Source: Gemmatimonadota bacterium (GTDB lineage: Bacteria; Gemmatimonadota; Gemmatimonadetes; Gemmatimonadales; Gemmatimonadaceae). From it: a stretch of 64,000 bases of DNA. The stretch covers positions 641,320 to 705,319 of the forward strand of contig BJHH01000001.1 in assembly GCA_014192065.1 (NCBI GenBank), in the 5' to 3' direction. The notes under the pieces were generated by a model. The model saw only the letters and a list, made by a program, of their open reading frames with translations. It was not told where the DNA came from and made no database searches. Of this stretch, positions 35,084-43,995 are shown in pieces (the stretch's first letter is position 1; every line of letters starts with the position of its first letter). Both the position numbers and the translations under genes were made by a program.

Positions 35084-38000
35084 ATGACCCGTGCGACCCG
35101 TCTTGCCTCATTCCTCGGCGCCGTGGGCCTTATTGCCCTCGCTGCCTCCCCCATGGCCGCCAGACTCCAGCAGCGCGCGACGTACGAGAAGTCGCTCTGG
35201 GCTGGGCTCCGGTACCGCATGATCGGTCCGTCGCGTGGCGGTCGCGTCACGACCGTGACCGGTGTGCCCTCTCAGCCACGGACCTTTTATATGGGGTCCA
35301 CCGGCGGTGGCGTCTGGAAGACCGGCGATGCCGGCGCGACTTGGCAGAACATTTCCGACGGACAGATTCCGCTCGGTTCAATGGGCGCCGTCGACGTCTC
35401 GCTCTCCAATCCGGACATCGTCTACGTCGGCACCGGGTCGTCCAAGATCCGGAGCAACGTTTCGATCGGACGGGGGATGTACAAGTCCACCGATGCGGGG
35501 CGAACCTGGGCCTTCGCGGGACTGCGCGACGTTGGCCAGGTCGCGACGGTCCGCGTCAGTCCGACCAATCCTGACCTCGTGTTCGTCGCGGCGCTCGGCA
35601 ACCCGTTTGCACCGAACAGGGCACGCGGGATCTACAAGAGCACGGACGGTGGCAAGAATTGGAAAAATGTCCTCTTCGTGACCGACAGCACCGGCGCGGC
35701 CGACCTCGAGCTGCAGCCGGGCAATCCCAACGTCGTGTTTGCCGCCATGTGGCGTGGTCAGCGAAAGCCGTGGACCATTGTCAGCGGCGCACGTGAAGGG
35801 GGCATCTACAAGAGCGCCGACGGCGGCGAGAATTGGACGAAGCTGGGTGGGGGGTTGCCGAACCAGATCTTTGGGCGCGCCAATGTGGCGATCTCCAAGG
35901 CGATGCCGAACCGCATCTACGCGCTCATCGAGGCCAAGCCGGGCGGTGGACTCTATCGTTCCGAGGACGGCGGCGTGAGTTGGAACCTGATCAACGCCGC
36001 GCAGAACCTCTGGACACGTCCCTTCTACTACACGACCCTCGGCGTCGACCCGAACAACGCCGACGTCGTCTGGGTTGGAAATGAAGGTTGGTTCAAGAGC
36101 ATCGACGGCGGGAAGAGCTTTCGGAGCTCGCCCGTTCCGCATGGCGACAACCACGATGTCTGGATCAACCCGAACAATTCGGATCTGATGGTGCAGGCCA
36201 ACGACGGCGGAGCGAACGTCTCGCAGGACGGCGGACGCACCTGGAGCCCGCAGTCCAACCAGCCGACCGCAGAACTGTACCAGGTGTACGTGGACAACCA
36301 GTTCCCATACCGCGCCTACGGGGCGCAGCAGGACAACAGCACCCTGATCGTCCCATCGGGGCCGACGGGCGCCGGCTACGGTGACGAATGGCGCAGCGGG
36401 CCGGGTTGCGAAACGGGGCCGATCATGCCGCATCCGACCAACCCCGACACCGTCTACGGTTCGTGCAAGGGGCAATTCAGCCGAAAGTCGATGCGCTCGG
36501 GCCAGGAGTGGCAGTCGTGGATTGGCGGAGAATCGCTCTATGGCAATGGCGGTGCAACGCTGATCTACCGTTTCCAGCGCGTCTCGCCAATGGAAATGTC
36601 GCCCTTCAACTCAAAGGTCATCTACTACGGTTCGCAGTACCTGCACCGCTCGTTGGACGAGGGTATTAGCTGGAAGAAGCTCAGCCCAGACCTGACGGCA
36701 TTCCCACCGGGTGAGCCGCAGCTGTCGAGCGGCACGCCGATCACGATCGACGCGACCGGCGAAGAGATGTACAGCGTCGTGTATGCGATCCGTGAATCGC
36801 CGGTGCAGAAGGGCGTGATCTGGACGGGCGCGAACGACGGTCCGTTCTGGGTGACGCGTGACGACGGCAAGACGTGGACGAACGTGACGCCCAAGGACCT
36901 GCCCCCGGGCGGCCGCGTGCAGAATATCGAGCCGAGTCCGCATCGCGCGGGCACGGCCTACTACGCGGTGTATCGCTACCTGCTCGGCGACTTCCAACCG
37001 TACATCTACCGCACCGACGACTTCGGCAAGACGTGGAAGCGACTGACCGATGGCACCAACGGCATTGCCGCAGACGAGCCGACGCGGGTCGTGCGCGAAG
37101 ATCCGAAGCGCGCGAAGCTGCTGTACGCCGGGACGGAGTTCGGGATGTACATCTCGTTCGACGACGGCGCGCACTGGCAGAGTTTCCAGCAGAACATGCC
37201 CAACACGCCCATCACCGACATCAAGGTCGTGAACAACGACCTGGTGATCTCCACGATGGGGCGCTCGTTTTGGGTGCTCGACAATTTGACGCCGCTACAC
37301 CAGCTGTCCGAGAAAGTGGCGACGGAGCCGATCACGCTCTTCAAGCCGCGCGAGGCCGTGCGCAACATCGCCGGTGGACGCGGTGGTGGGCGCGGCGGTG
37401 CGGGCGCGCAGTATCTCCCGGTTGGCGCGCAGATTGACTACAACCTGCTGTCGGTACCGGCCGGTGAATTGCGCTTCGATGTGCTGGATTCGGCTGGGCG
37501 AGTGATTCGCTCGATCTCCAGTGCCGCTGGCTCGGCGCCGCAACCGGTGGCGGAGGTGGCGCCGCCGGACGACGAAGATGGCGGTGGCGGCGGTCGCGGT
37601 GGCGGTGCGCCGGCGCGGCTTCCGAAGAGCGCGGGCATGAATCGATTCACGTGGGACCTCCGCTACCCCGGCTCGTGGCAGAGTGCCGCACGGCCCGAAG
37701 GCCCCAACGGCCCGCTCGCGCCACCGGGCAACTACACGGTGCGCCTCGTGTCCGGCACGACGACTCAGACGCAGCCACTCCGTCTGTCGGCCGACCCGCG
37801 GGCCACGCGCGACGGGATCTCGCTCGCCGATCAGAAGGCGATGTTCGCGCACAATATCCGAGTGAGAGACCTCGTGAGCGAGGCCAACCGAACGGTCGCG
37901 CGCGTGCGGGCGACTCAGGCACGGCTTCGGAATGCCACCGGCGCGGCGGCCGATACGCTCGCGAAGATCAACGACATCGCGAGCAAGTTGATCACGCCTT

Positions 38001-38173
38001 CGATCCGGTATAGCAAGCCGGAGCTACAGACGCACATCACCTATCTCGCCTCGATGACTGGGCAGGCCGACCAACGTGTCCCGAAGGATGCGGCCGACCG
38101 GCTCGTCGTGCTCAAGAAGCAACTCGACGACATCCATCAGCTGCTGTCGAAACTGCTTGGGCCCGCGATGTAA
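35084..38173 (+). CDS. Large secreted VPS10/BNR-repeat protein
   Basis: Predicted extracytoplasmic beta-propeller protein, 1029 aa, of the sortilin/VPS10-like glycosyl-hydrolase-like type abundant in Gemmatimonadota. After a signal peptide the body repeats the Asp-box pattern SxDxGxTW many times ([80 protein letters not shown]). Two Gly/Arg-rich stretches near residues 760 and 835 precede a C-terminal beta domain with a helical end. Enzymatic activity is not shown by the sequence. A palindromic AATATATT at 35041 may serve divergent promoters for this gene and aroF. Confidence 0.88.
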   Translation: MTRATRLASFLGAVGLIALAASPMAARLQQRATYEKSLWAGLRYRMIGPSRGGRVTTVTGVPSQPRTFYMGSTGGGVWKTGDAGATWQNISDGQIPLGSMGAVDVSLSNPDIVYVGTGSSKIRSNVSIGRGMYKSTDAGRTWAFAGLRDVGQVATVRVSPTNPDLVFVAALGNPFAPNRARGIYKSTDGGKNWKNVLFVTDSTGAADLELQPGNPNVVFAAMWRGQRKPWTIVSGAREGGIYKSADGGENWTKLGGGLPNQIFGRANVAISKAMPNRIYALIEAKPGGGLYRSEDGGVSWNLINAAQNLWTRPFYYTTLGVDPNNADVVWVGNEGWFKSIDGGKSFRSSPVPHGDNHDVWINPNNSDLMVQANDGGANVSQDGGRTWSPQSNQPTAELYQVYVDNQFPYRAYGAQQDNSTLIVPSGPTGAGYGDEWRSGPGCETGPIMPHPTNPDTVYGSCKGQFSRKSMRSGQEWQSWIGGESLYGNGGATLIYRFQRVSPMEMSPFNSKVIYYGSQYLHRSLDEGISWKKLSPDLTAFPPGEPQLSSGTPITIDATGEEMYSVVYAIRESPVQKGVIWTGANDGPFWVTRDDGKTWTNVTPKDLPPGGRVQNIEPSPHRAGTAYYAVYRYLLGDFQPYIYRTDDFGKTWKRLTDGTNGIAADEPTRVVREDPKRAKLLYAGTEFGMYISFDDGAHWQSFQQNMPNTPITDIKVVNNDLVISTMGRSFWVLDNLTPLHQLSEKVATEPITLFKPREAVRNIAGGRGGGRGGAGAQYLPVGAQIDYNLLSVPAGELRFDVLDSAGRVIRSISSAAGSAPQPVAEVAPPDDEDGGGGGRGGGAPARLPKSAGMNRFTWDLRYPGSWQSAARPEGPNGPLAPPGNYTVRLVSGTTTQTQPLRLSADPRATRDGISLADQKAMFAHNIRVRDLVSEANRTVARVRATQARLRNATGAAADTLAKINDIASKLITPSIRYSKPELQTHITYLASMTGQADQRVPKDAADRLVVLKKQLDDIHQLLSKLLGPAM

Positions 38174-38196
38174 CACCGTGCCGGGTCGAGAAGACG

Positions 38197-38236
38197 GCGC
38201 GGGCGCGGCGGGGTGAGATACCCGCCGCGCCCGCGC
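38197..38236. terminator. Perfect 16-bp hairpin between convergent genes
   Basis: GCGCGGGCGCGGCGGG, an 8-nt loop and its exact complement. It lies 24 nt after the BNR gene and 4 nt before the stop of the FlgD-like gene on the other strand. No clear T-run on either side, but stem strength and position suit a two-way terminator. Confidence 0.75.
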
Positions 38237-38239
38237 TCG

Positions 38240-39301
38240 TTAGCGACCCCGGAAGAGTACTTTTTTGATGTTGGTGTAGCCGTCGCCTGTGAACCTGATC
38301 AGGTAGACACCCGGTCTGACCACGCGGCCCCGGTCGTCGGTGCCGTCCCAGCTCAGTCGCTCGTCGCAGCCCGTGTCGCTGCCAATCGTCGCGCGACCGT
38401 ACCGCCCTGGCGGCAGTGTGCCGCCAAGCCCGCGGCCCGGCAGTATTCGCGCCACGCGATTGCCTCGAAGATCAAGAACTTCAAGCCTCACGTCGGACTG
38501 CTTCCGCAGGTCGAACCAGATGCACGTGGCGTTCAGCCGTTCGGTAGGGAACGGGGTGGGGAAGCTCTGGAACATCACGGTCGCGATCGGCGCGTTGGGG
38601 CTCGTGATCACGAAACTTGATGCACTCATCACGCGCACGGTGTCACCGGTGCCGGCGACTGCCGACACCGCCCAGCGATAGGACGTGTTGTACTCGAGGT
38701 CAACGAACGGACGGTATACCGTCTCCGAGAGCGTGGTGGTGAGGGCCGCGAGGCCATCGGAAGACCGCGAGATCACGATCGTATAGCGCCATGGTGCCAC
38801 CGGCGACAGCAGGGCTGCTGAGGTCCAGAGGAATTCCGGTCGCGGCGAATCGACAGTCGAACCGTTCAGATTGTTCGGTGAAATCAGCGTAAGCCAGGGC
38901 GGACTCCGCCGGGGGCCATCGGCGTTCGAAATCACCGGTTGACCCTGCGCGGTGCGCGCGATGACGCGCCACCAGACGTTGACCAGCGGGGGCAGCAGCC
39001 GCGGCACGACGATGGTGGCCGACGATCCCACGACGGTGGTGTCGGCCCATAGGGGCGCCGCGAAATCCGGCGAGAGCGCCACCTGGAGTCGAAGCTGCAG
39101 CGGCAGGTCTGCTTGGGTGAATCCGGTCGCGGCGATGGTGAAGCGTGGTGTGCCTTCGCGAAGCAGCGCGCCGGCGGGACCGGTCACGGTGATGTCGCCA
39201 GACTGCGCGCTCGCCGTAGCCACCATCACGCAACCGACGATGGCGGTCGCGACGATTCTCCGCGGCGTACCGCTCGCGCCTACGCGACCGCGCCGGAACA
39301 T
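38240..39301 (-). CDS. Secreted protein with FlgD/T9SS-like C-terminal Ig domain
   Basis: A 353-residue exported protein. A signal peptide (IVATAIVGCVMVATASAQ) precedes two fibronectin- or Ig-like regions (FTIAATGFTQADLPLQLRLQVALSPDF; PRPEFLWTSAALL...YRWAVSAVAGTGD). The C-terminal 100 residues match the FlgD-Ig/secretion-sorting fold: FPTPFPTERLN, DVRLEVLDLRGNRVARIL, LSWDGTDDRGRVVRPGVYLIRFTG. Such domains can be surface-sorting tags in Bacteroidota; whether that applies here is unknown. The ATG overlaps the smc stop by 1 nt, an unexpected pairing. Confidence 0.82.
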   Translation of the reverse strand: MFRRGRVGASGTPRRIVATAIVGCVMVATASAQSGDITVTGPAGALLREGTPRFTIAATGFTQADLPLQLRLQVALSPDFAAPLWADTTVVGSSATIVVPRLLPPLVNVWWRVIARTAQGQPVISNADGPRRSPPWLTLISPNNLNGSTVDSPRPEFLWTSAALLSPVAPWRYTIVISRSSDGLAALTTTLSETVYRPFVDLEYNTSYRWAVSAVAGTGDTVRVMSASSFVITSPNAPIATVMFQSFPTPFPTERLNATCIWFDLRKQSDVRLEVLDLRGNRVARILPGRGLGGTLPPGRYGRATIGSDTGCDERLSWDGTDDRGRVVRPGVYLIRFTGDGYTNIKKVLFRGR

Positions 39302-42300
39302 CAGGCCGCGGCGCCCGGCTCCGTGCTGTCCACCGCGGGGCCGCGCATCCGTACGCTGACGAGCGACGACACGCCGGGCTCCTGCATCGTCACGCCGTAG
39401 ACCGCATCGGAGGCCTCCGTGGTCGTGCGTGGGTTGTGCGTGATTACGATGAACTGCGTGTGCTTCTTGAACTCATTCAACATGCGCACGAAGCGGCCCA
39501 CGTTTGCGTCGTCGAGCGGCGCGTCCACTTCGTCGAGCAGGCAGAACGGACTGGGCTTCGTGAGGAAGATGCCAAACAGCAGCGAAAGCGCGACCAGTGC
39601 CCGCTCGCCGCTGGAGAGCAGGTGGATACGCTGCGTCTTCTTGCCGCGCGGCGACGCATGGATCTCGATGTCGCAGTCGAGCGGGGCGTCGGGATTCTCG
39701 AGGCGCAGGTCGCATTCGCCGCCGCCGAACAGCGTGAGGAAGATGTGGCGGAAATGGGTGCGCACTTCGTCGAACGTCTTGAGGAACATCTCGCGCGCCG
39801 TGACATCAATTTCCCGAATCGCCTGCTGCAGTGACTCGCGGGCCTGTGTGATATCGCTGCGCTGGGCGTCGAGCAGTTCGAGCCGTCGCTGTTCCTCGGT
39901 GTGCTCCTCGATCGCCAACGGATTGACGAGGCCAAGCGATTCGACCTGCGCGCGCAGTGCCTCGGCTTCGGCGCGCAACGAAGCATCGTCTGCGTCGACG
40001 GGGACGTACGTCGCGAACAGGTCGTCGAGCGGGCGACGCCACTCCGTTTCGAGTCGCTCACGGATCGCGGCGCGGCGGCCCGAGAGCTCCGTGTGCCGAA
40101 GTTCGGCGTGGTGGAGGTCCTCGCTCAGCGCCGATGCGGTGCGCCGTGTGGCGTCCAGCCGCTGGTCGGCTTCGGTGAGGGCCGTGTCGGCGGCGCGCAC
40201 GGCTGCCTCGGCAGCCGCGAGGGCCGCTTCCGCCTCGCTGAGCGACAGGTTGCGCGAATCGAGTTCGGTTTTCCACGTCGCCATCTCGCTGGCGAGTTCG
40301 GCGTCGTCCGTGGAAAGATTCAACAGCTCTAACTGCAGTGACGCGAGTTTGCTGCTGGCAAATTCGCGCTCACGCGCCAACCGTTCACGCCGTTCCCCTG
40401 CCACGACACGCCGCGCCTCAGCTTGGGCGAACGCCACCTGCGATGCCGAGCGAGCCTCTCTGGCCAGGTCGAGGCGTTGTTCTGACGCGGCGACCGCCGA
40501 CTGGGTCTCGGCCAGCTTCGCTCCGGCCGCGGAGATGGCGGTGGTGGCCTCCTGCAGCCTCCCCGCGCCCTCACCTACCCGAGCGGTGAGTTCGTCACGG
40601 CGCCCGTTGAGCTGAGCGCTGAGTGAGACGGCGTCGGCCAGCGTGCGCGCCGCCTGCTGGCCTGCGCGTTCAGTCTCGCCACGACGCCGCGCGGCAAGCT
40701 CGCGCTGGCCATGGGCCAACGTGGCGGTCTCACGCGCCGACGTCACGCTGCGCTCCGCGACGCCCAGTGTGTCCTGGGCCGCGGCGATCGTCGCCGTTGC
40801 GGCGGCACGACGCGAATCCACTGCCGCGACTTCGACACGGAGCGCGACCAACTCTGCGCGGCGACGCAGCGGACCTGCCGATGCACCGGTGCCTGGCAAC
40901 CAGACGGCTCCGCGGGCATCCACGAACGCCGCGCCGTTGTCGAGCGGGCGGACATGTCCCAACAGCGCGCGCACCCAGGCGCTTGCCGCGCCTTCGCTCT
41001 GCACGAGTGCGGCGAGGGCTTCGGGCTCCGTCGCGTCGCGCAGGGCGGCGGCGTCGAGCGGAAGGAGGAGCAGGGCGCCCGGGTTGGTGTTGGAGTGCCA
41101 GCGCCGGATTCGTTCCGCTACCTCAGCGTCGCGAACGATGACGGCGTGCGCTGTGGCGCCAAGAAAGCGCTCGACCTGCGCGGCCGTGGCTGGGTCGGCT
41201 CCGATGAAGTCGGTCAGCGGCCCAATGATCGCACCGTCGCCGAACTGTGCACGATCGCGAAGCAGGCGCGCGGCGGCGGGGGCCAGTCCCACACGTTCGC
41301 GTTCGAGTGCCTCGAGTCCATCTACTTTGCCAGCGAGTGCCGTGTGTTCTTCTTCGACCCGGCGTGCGGCCATCCGTGCACCAGCCTCCGCCTCGTGCGC
41401 GGCGGCAGCCGCGCGCTGCGCCTCGGCGAGCGCGCCGTCGGCGACGATCGAGTCGCGGTCAGACTCGGCGAGCGCCGCTTCAGCGGCGGCATGCGTGGTC
41501 GACGCGACCCGCTGGGCGTCGGCGAGCGCGGCATGTTCCTGTCTCAGTGTCTCGGAGCGCTGCACGACGTCTGCGAGTTCGCGGTCCGCCGCTTCCAGCT
41601 CGAGTTCAAGCCTGCGCAGGGCATCTTGCAGTTCCCGCACAGCACGGTCGGACCGCGCCATCTGCTCACGCGACTGCGCCACGGTGCCGCGGGAAGCCTC
41701 TTCTTCTCCTACGGCGCGTTGCCGTTCCGCACCCGATTCCCTCAGCGCGGCGTCAAGCGCCTGTTCTTCAGACTGCGCGGCCTCGAAGTCGGCCACCACG
41801 CGTGCGCCATGGGCCATGCCTTCTGATCGTTCCTGCTCAGCCCGACCGAGGCGCTCCAGCGCGTTGCGATGCCGTTCTTCGGCCACGGCGATTTGGCCCT
41901 GCAGCGTCATCGCGCTTTCGCGGTAGTCGGCCGCGCCGCGCGTGCGATCACCGCGGGTCTGTTCGGCATCGCCACGCGCCGCGTACGCCCCTTCGCGCTC
42001 GCGCTCGGTGGTCGCCTGCGTGTCGTGGGCTTCCGGCAGCCGTGCGCGAAGCGACACCACCCGCTCATCGAGCTGGGCCAACTCATCGTGCCATGCCGAC
42101 ATCTCGCGCGACGCGAGCGTGAGATCGACGGCGAATCGGCGCGTCATGATCTCGTCATGGCGCTCGGCGCGCTTGCGTTGACGGGCCAGGGAGCGCACCT
42201 GCGTGGTGACTTCGGTGATCAGGTCGTCAAGGCGCTCAAGGTCCGCGCTCGTTTGCTCGAGGCTGCGCTCGGTGCTGCGCCGCCGGTCACGATAGAGCCC

Positions 42301-42801
42301 GACGCCAGCGGCTTCCTCAAAGAGTTCTCGCCGGTCATCGGGGCGGTCCGAGAGGAGCGCGTCGATCATCCTGCTCTCAATCACCACGCCGCTGTCGGCG
42401 CCGAGGCCGGTGCCGCGTACGAGGTCGTGAATGTCGCGCAGCCGGCAGGGCGCGCGGTTGAGCAGATACTCGCTTTCACCCGAACGCGACAGGCGCCTGG
42501 TGATGACGACTTCTTTGAACGGCACCGGCAGTCCACCGTCGTCGTTCGCAAAGTGCAGCGACACCTCAGCGATGTTGACCGCTCGTCGGGCGGACGACCC
42601 CTGAAAAATCACTTCTTCCATCTTCGCGCCGCGCAACAGCCGCGCGCGCTGTTCGCCGAGGACCCAGCGAACGGCGTCGGAAACGTTGGACTTGCCGCAG
42701 CCATTCGGGCCGACAATCGCTGTCACGCCGTGATCGAACTGCAGGACAGTCGGATCTGCAAAGGACTTGAAGCCATGCAGTTCTAGCTTGGTCAGCCGCA
42801 C
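39301..42801 (-). CDS. smc: Chromosome segregation ATPase SMC
   Basis: Condensin ATPase that organises and helps separate chromosomes. At 1166 aa it is full length. The N-terminal head has Walker A GPNGCGKS (31-38) and a Q-loop region (VIFQGSSARR). Two long coiled coils flank a hinge around residues 510-640 (DGAIIGPLTDFIGADPATAAQVERFLG). The C-terminal head carries the ABC signature LLSSGERALVALS (from 1061) and Walker B CLLDEVDAPLDD (near 1088). The large complementary frames are shadows of its biased coiled-coil codons. Genes on both sides are packed without gaps. Confidence 0.96.
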   Translation of the reverse strand: MRLTKLELHGFKSFADPTVLQFDHGVTAIVGPNGCGKSNVSDAVRWVLGEQRARLLRGAKMEEVIFQGSSARRAVNIAEVSLHFANDDGGLPVPFKEVVITRRLSRSGESEYLLNRAPCRLRDIHDLVRGTGLGADSGVVIESRMIDALLSDRPDDRRELFEEAAGVGLYRDRRRSTERSLEQTSADLERLDDLITEVTTQVRSLARQRKRAERHDEIMTRRFAVDLTLASREMSAWHDELAQLDERVVSLRARLPEAHDTQATTEREREGAYAARGDAEQTRGDRTRGAADYRESAMTLQGQIAVAEERHRNALERLGRAEQERSEGMAHGARVVADFEAAQSEEQALDAALRESGAERQRAVGEEEASRGTVAQSREQMARSDRAVRELQDALRRLELELEAADRELADVVQRSETLRQEHAALADAQRVASTTHAAAEAALAESDRDSIVADGALAEAQRAAAAAHEAEAGARMAARRVEEEHTALAGKVDGLEALERERVGLAPAAARLLRDRAQFGDGAIIGPLTDFIGADPATAAQVERFLGATAHAVIVRDAEVAERIRRWHSNTNPGALLLLPLDAAALRDATEPEALAALVQSEGAASAWVRALLGHVRPLDNGAAFVDARGAVWLPGTGASAGPLRRRAELVALRVEVAAVDSRRAAATATIAAAQDTLGVAERSVTSARETATLAHGQRELAARRRGETERAGQQAARTLADAVSLSAQLNGRRDELTARVGEGAGRLQEATTAISAAGAKLAETQSAVAASEQRLDLAREARSASQVAFAQAEARRVVAGERRERLAREREFASSKLASLQLELLNLSTDDAELASEMATWKTELDSRNLSLSEAEAALAAAEAAVRAADTALTEADQRLDATRRTASALSEDLHHAELRHTELSGRRAAIRERLETEWRRPLDDLFATYVPVDADDASLRAEAEALRAQVESLGLVNPLAIEEHTEEQRRLELLDAQRSDITQARESLQQAIREIDVTAREMFLKTFDEVRTHFRHIFLTLFGGGECDLRLENPDAPLDCDIEIHASPRGKKTQRIHLLSSGERALVALSLLFGIFLTKPSPFCLLDEVDAPLDDANVGRFVRMLNEFKKHTQFIVITHNPRTTTEASDAVYGVTMQEPGVSSLVSVRMRGPAVDSTEPGAAA

Positions 42802-43995
42802 CTAGTCTGGTCTCCCGGTTCGAAATGCTACCATTGGCGTACCACCCGAGTCGTGGACGATTGCTGCCATCGTCACCATCTGGGCTACTGTCTCGAACGC
42901 ACCTGCGTACACGCGCACCGTGCCGTCATCCTGCGTCAACGCATACGGCGCCAGTCCCTTGGTGCGCCACCTGTTTACCACGGCCCGCGCTTGCTCGTGC
43001 GACACGCTGTCCGCGAGCAACATCGCATACGGTGCCCGCACGACGATGCCGCCCTCACGTTCCAGCACTCGCTCCCTGCGCATGGCCAGTAACGCGGAAT
43101 CCGCCGTGTTCGCGTCGTGCCACGCGCCGACCAACACCTTGTGCCACGTGGACGTCCGCTGCGGACCGCTCCGCACCGACACCACCGCGATGGTCGCTGC
43201 GGGAAGGCTGGCGTCATTTATGTGATCCTGCAGCACTGAATTTGCATTGGAGGCGCTACTTGCCGCTACGACTTCGACCGCGAAAGGTGAAAGTCGCGCC
43301 GAGTCGACTGGGCCGAGCCGTTCACCCATCAAGACGGTGTCGGTCGCCGCGGCACCACCGGCGTACTCGCGCACAGCACGCAGCCTTCGCCAGCGACGGG
43401 CCGGCGGTACGACTGTGCCGACTGTGCCGACTGTGCCGACTGTGCCGACTGTGCCGACTGTGCCGATGAGCGTGATACCGCCCGGAGCGTGGCGCCGGGG
43501 GCCAGTGAAGACGAGGCCTGCGCCGGCCGTACCGAGCAGTGGTATCAGCCGGGAAGTCGCTGGCGCCACCAACACCAGCAATCCGCCGGCTTCGCTGAAT
43601 CCTCCAATGAGTCGCGTCCACCGCTCAACAGACAGCAGTGCAGGCTCGTCGAGGATCCCTTCGCCGGCCGGCAGGACGAAGAGCGACGCGTTCCCGGCCA
43701 CCGGCCGAGCGATCTCGTGCAGTCCGAGGCCGTCGCGAAACGAGTCCGCCAACCCCGGCGCGTCCTCGCCCCCCGCGAGGGCGTAGATCGGCGTGAGTTC
43801 TCCGCAGAGGTCAGCGATCGCGACGCGGCGGGATGCTGATGCCGCGGTCGCAATGCCGAGTGCAAATTGTGCGGCCGTCTCCATCTCCGGTCCGGCAACC
43901 ACGATCGCTGCCCATTCCGCCAACTGTGCGGCGACGTCGCGTGCCTCATCGAACGCAACCGCCACTGACGCCGCGTTCGGCGGCGGTGGGGTCAC
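42802..43995 (-). CDS. Degenerate ParA/CapB-like protein with C-terminal SPOR-like region
   Basis: A 397-residue protein with no firm family. Residues 30-150 resemble a MinD/ParA/CapB-type ATPase: a strand-loop-helix IVVAGPEMETAAQFALGIA where Walker A would be, RRVAIADLCGELTPIYALAG, GLADSFRDGL...FVLPAGEGILDEPALLS and GGLLVLVAP. The P-loop Gly-Lys-Thr is missing, so nucleotide binding is doubtful. Residues 178-195 are six GTV repeats. The C-terminus (HKVLVGAWHDANTADSALLAMR; VRVYAGAFETVAQM) looks like a pair of SPOR-type peptidoglycan-binding units. It ends next to the smc start and overlaps the previous gene by 4 nt. Confidence 0.72.
   Translation of the reverse strand: MTPPPPNAASVAVAFDEARDVAAQLAEWAAIVVAGPEMETAAQFALGIATAASASRRVAIADLCGELTPIYALAGGEDAPGLADSFRDGLGLHEIARPVAGNASLFVLPAGEGILDEPALLSVERWTRLIGGFSEAGGLLVLVAPATSRLIPLLGTAGAGLVFTGPRRHAPGGITLIGTVGTVGTVGTVGTVGTVVPPARRWRRLRAVREYAGGAAATDTVLMGERLGPVDSARLSPFAVEVVAASSASNANSVLQDHINDASLPAATIAVVSVRSGPQRTSTWHKVLVGAWHDANTADSALLAMRRERVLEREGGIVVRAPYAMLLADSVSHEQARAVVNRWRTKGLAPYALTQDDGTVRVYAGAFETVAQMVTMAAIVHDSGGTPMVAFRTGRPD
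43411..43464 (-). repeat. Six perfect 9-bp tandem copies encoding (GTV)6
   Basis: GGCACAGTC in the coding sense is repeated six times without change. The array is in frame, so copy-number changes would lengthen or shorten the protein linker without a frameshift. Perfect identity suggests a young, slippage-prone array. Confidence 0.9.

Noticed and set aside
41869..42786. 305-residue plus-strand frame, and other long plus-strand frames (40711-41826, 40643-41926)
   Set aside because: All lie opposite smc; the composition mirrors its coiled-coil codons and smc has full-length conserved motifs.
43411..43464. CRISPR-like array
   Set aside because: The 9-bp units are contiguous without spacers and are in frame within a gene.
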